From NCBI GenBank assembly GCA_964396375.1, contig CAYNEY010000019.1, forward strand, positions 1-64,000: 64,000 bases of DNA, read 5' to 3'. Both the position numbers and the translations under genes were made by a program. This DNA is from FEN-1139 sp964396375. Lineage in GTDB: Bacteria; Myxococcota_A; Polyangia; Polyangiales; Polyangiaceae. The notes under the pieces were generated by a model that ran no database searches, was not told the DNA's origin, and saw only the letters and a list, made by a program, of their open reading frames with translations. This document shows positions 63,073 to 64,000 of the stretch, piece by piece; positions within the stretch are counted from its first letter, which is position 1, and each line of letters starts with the position of its first letter.

Positions 63073-64000
63073 ATGGTTCTCCCGAAGTACCTTGTGTTCA
63101 CCGACACGGGCCACGACCCATCGCGGCGCGTGGCGGGTCTCAATCTCGCGTTGCGCCTCGCTCTCGAAGCTCAAAGAAATGGCTTCTCGGGCATCGTCGT
63201 TCCTCCGTCGGGGCCGGTCGCACGGGCACTGCTTGAGGACCGACGTCTCACGTTGCCACTGGTCGCACAGTTGCCCGCCGAGGCCGCGGGACTCGCAGTT
63301 TCCTGCTCAGCCGTAGTGCACCGTTTGGACTTTCGGATTTCCGCCGCGATGGAGTTGCCACCGGGAATCCAGAGTCCCCTCCACCCCGCGGCTGCCCCTG
63401 ATGATCCGTACTATTTTGCGCCCCTCGAGGTGGTCGACGAACCCAGCCGCCGCCGCGCGGAGCGCGCACTGTTTCGGAGCCTGCGCAAGGGCGCGGATGG
63501 CTGGACCTCTCGGTACCTCAACCGTTATGTCTCCCTGTTCGTTTCTCGGTACCTGACTGGGATCCCGATCACTCCGAACCAACTCTCACTCCTTATCCTC
63601 GGTGTGGGTCTGGCTGGCGCGTTCATCGCCAGCATTGGAACGTACGCATCTCTTCTGCTTGGCGCCACCTTGTTTCAACTCCAGAGCATCCTCGATGGCT
63701 GTGACGGCGAGTTGAGTCGTGTGACCTTCCGCGGCTCATATCTCGGTGAGTGGCTGGATACCATCGGAGACGATCTCACGAACTACGCCTTCTTTCTGGG
63801 CGCCGGCGTGGGTCTGTCCGAAGCCACTTCCAACAACCTCTTTTTCGCGGCGGGGCTGGTCACTGCCTTGGCCGGAGGTCTAGGCAGCGCGATCGAATAC
63901 GCATACCTGGTTCGGATCCGTTCCGGCGACTTGCTCAAATACCCACTATCGCAATCGACCACCGAGCGCCGTGGTCTCTTTGGCTTCATCGCTCCGCTTT
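63073..64000 (+). CDS. CDP-alcohol phosphatidyltransferase (3' partial)
   Basis: 309 codons are visible from the ATG at 63073; the stop lies outside the window. Residues about 1-150 are a soluble N-terminal part (VLPKYLVFTDTGHDPSRR...) that I cannot assign; it has the look of a reduced nucleotidyltransferase-like or regulatory domain. The membrane part follows with the full metal-binding signature LDGCDGELSR then GEWLDTIGDD (near residues 205-230). Family members transfer an alcohol phosphate from a CDP-linked donor, making phospholipids or inositol phosphate derivatives. The acceptor cannot be told from this fragment. The CDP-glycerol gene at 45567 is a different family and is not linked. 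Confidence 0.8.
   Translation, partial: MVLPKYLVFTDTGHDPSRRVAGLNLALRLALEAQRNGFSGIVVPPSGPVARALLEDRRLTLPLVAQLPAEAAGLAVSCSAVVHRLDFRISAAMELPPGIQSPLHPAAAPDDPYYFAPLEVVDEPSRRRAERALFRSLRKGADGWTSRYLNRYVSLFVSRYLTGIPITPNQLSLLILGVGLAGAFIASIGTYASLLLGATLFQLQSILDGCDGELSRVTFRGSYLGEWLDTIGDDLTNYAFFLGAGVGLSEATSNNLFFAAGLVTALAGGLGSAIEYAYLVRIRSGDLLKYPLSQSTTERRGLFGFIAPL

Overview
This 64 kb window comes from a high-GC, Gram-negative, multicellular-type delta lineage, most probably a myxobacterium (Myxococcota, Polyangia-like). That is an inference from gene content, with no marker gene to settle it. The support is very large TPR proteins, many long lipoproteins with Gly-rich (GGxGG) linkers, a VWA lipoprotein, a Pro-rich PEGA protein, an orphan histidine kinase and a myxobacterial-type tyrosine integrase. 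A run of 100 N at 42301-42400 shows the sequence is a draft scaffold.

Layout. 1-4.7 kb: the tail of a Gly-rich protein, a family 4 glycosyltransferase and a modular GH43 lipoprotein. 4.7-9.1 kb (minus): histidine kinase, bioA and a HAD 5'-nucleotidase, apparently one operon. 9.2-13.6 kb (plus): dnaX and recR, then ridA overlapping a gene of unknown function. It converges on a class IV aminotransferase whose 3' end carries an 87-bp tandem duplication. 14.7-26 kb (minus): one 11.4-kb gene for a TPR protein of about 3,789 residues, divergent from a lipoprotein gene. 28-34.8 kb: efp, a membrane-anchored coiled-coil/TPR protein, a VWA lipoprotein, a small GAF-like protein and amt.

34.9-39.4 kb is the most unusual part. 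A tRNA-Leu(UAA) gene is followed by a compact integrated element of about 4.3 kb bounded by a perfect 40-bp direct repeat, one copy lying in the tRNA. It carries a decayed tyrosine integrase (amber codon, internal deletion, missing N-terminus), a decayed Tn5/IS4-type transposase lying between that integrase and a truncated excisionase-like gene, four small minus-strand genes, a RelE-type toxin-antitoxin pair and another small gene. Beyond the second repeat is the tail of a second related integrase, which suggests serial integration at this tRNA.

39.5-49.9 kb: a zinc-ribbon membrane protein, thiD, a clan GH-A glycosidase lipoprotein divergent from an SGNH esterase lipoprotein, a two-gene unit (membrane alkaline-phosphatase-fold transferase plus CDP-glycerol glycerophosphotransferase family protein) that suggests a glycerol-phosphate type surface polymer, coaBC with a CPBP-like membrane protein, yebC and tRNA-Leu(GAG). 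50-64 kb: a kinase-receiver hybrid, then an operon of a TPR protein of about 2,100 residues and two lipoproteins joined by ATGA overlaps, a PEGA/Pro-rich protein, thrC, and the start of a CDP-alcohol phosphatidyltransferase cut by the window end.

The core genes are ordinary single-copy housekeeping genes. The accessory interest lies in the tRNA-Leu element, the two TPR giants, the tandem duplication, and sequence changes in usually conserved motifs of RecR and CoaBC.
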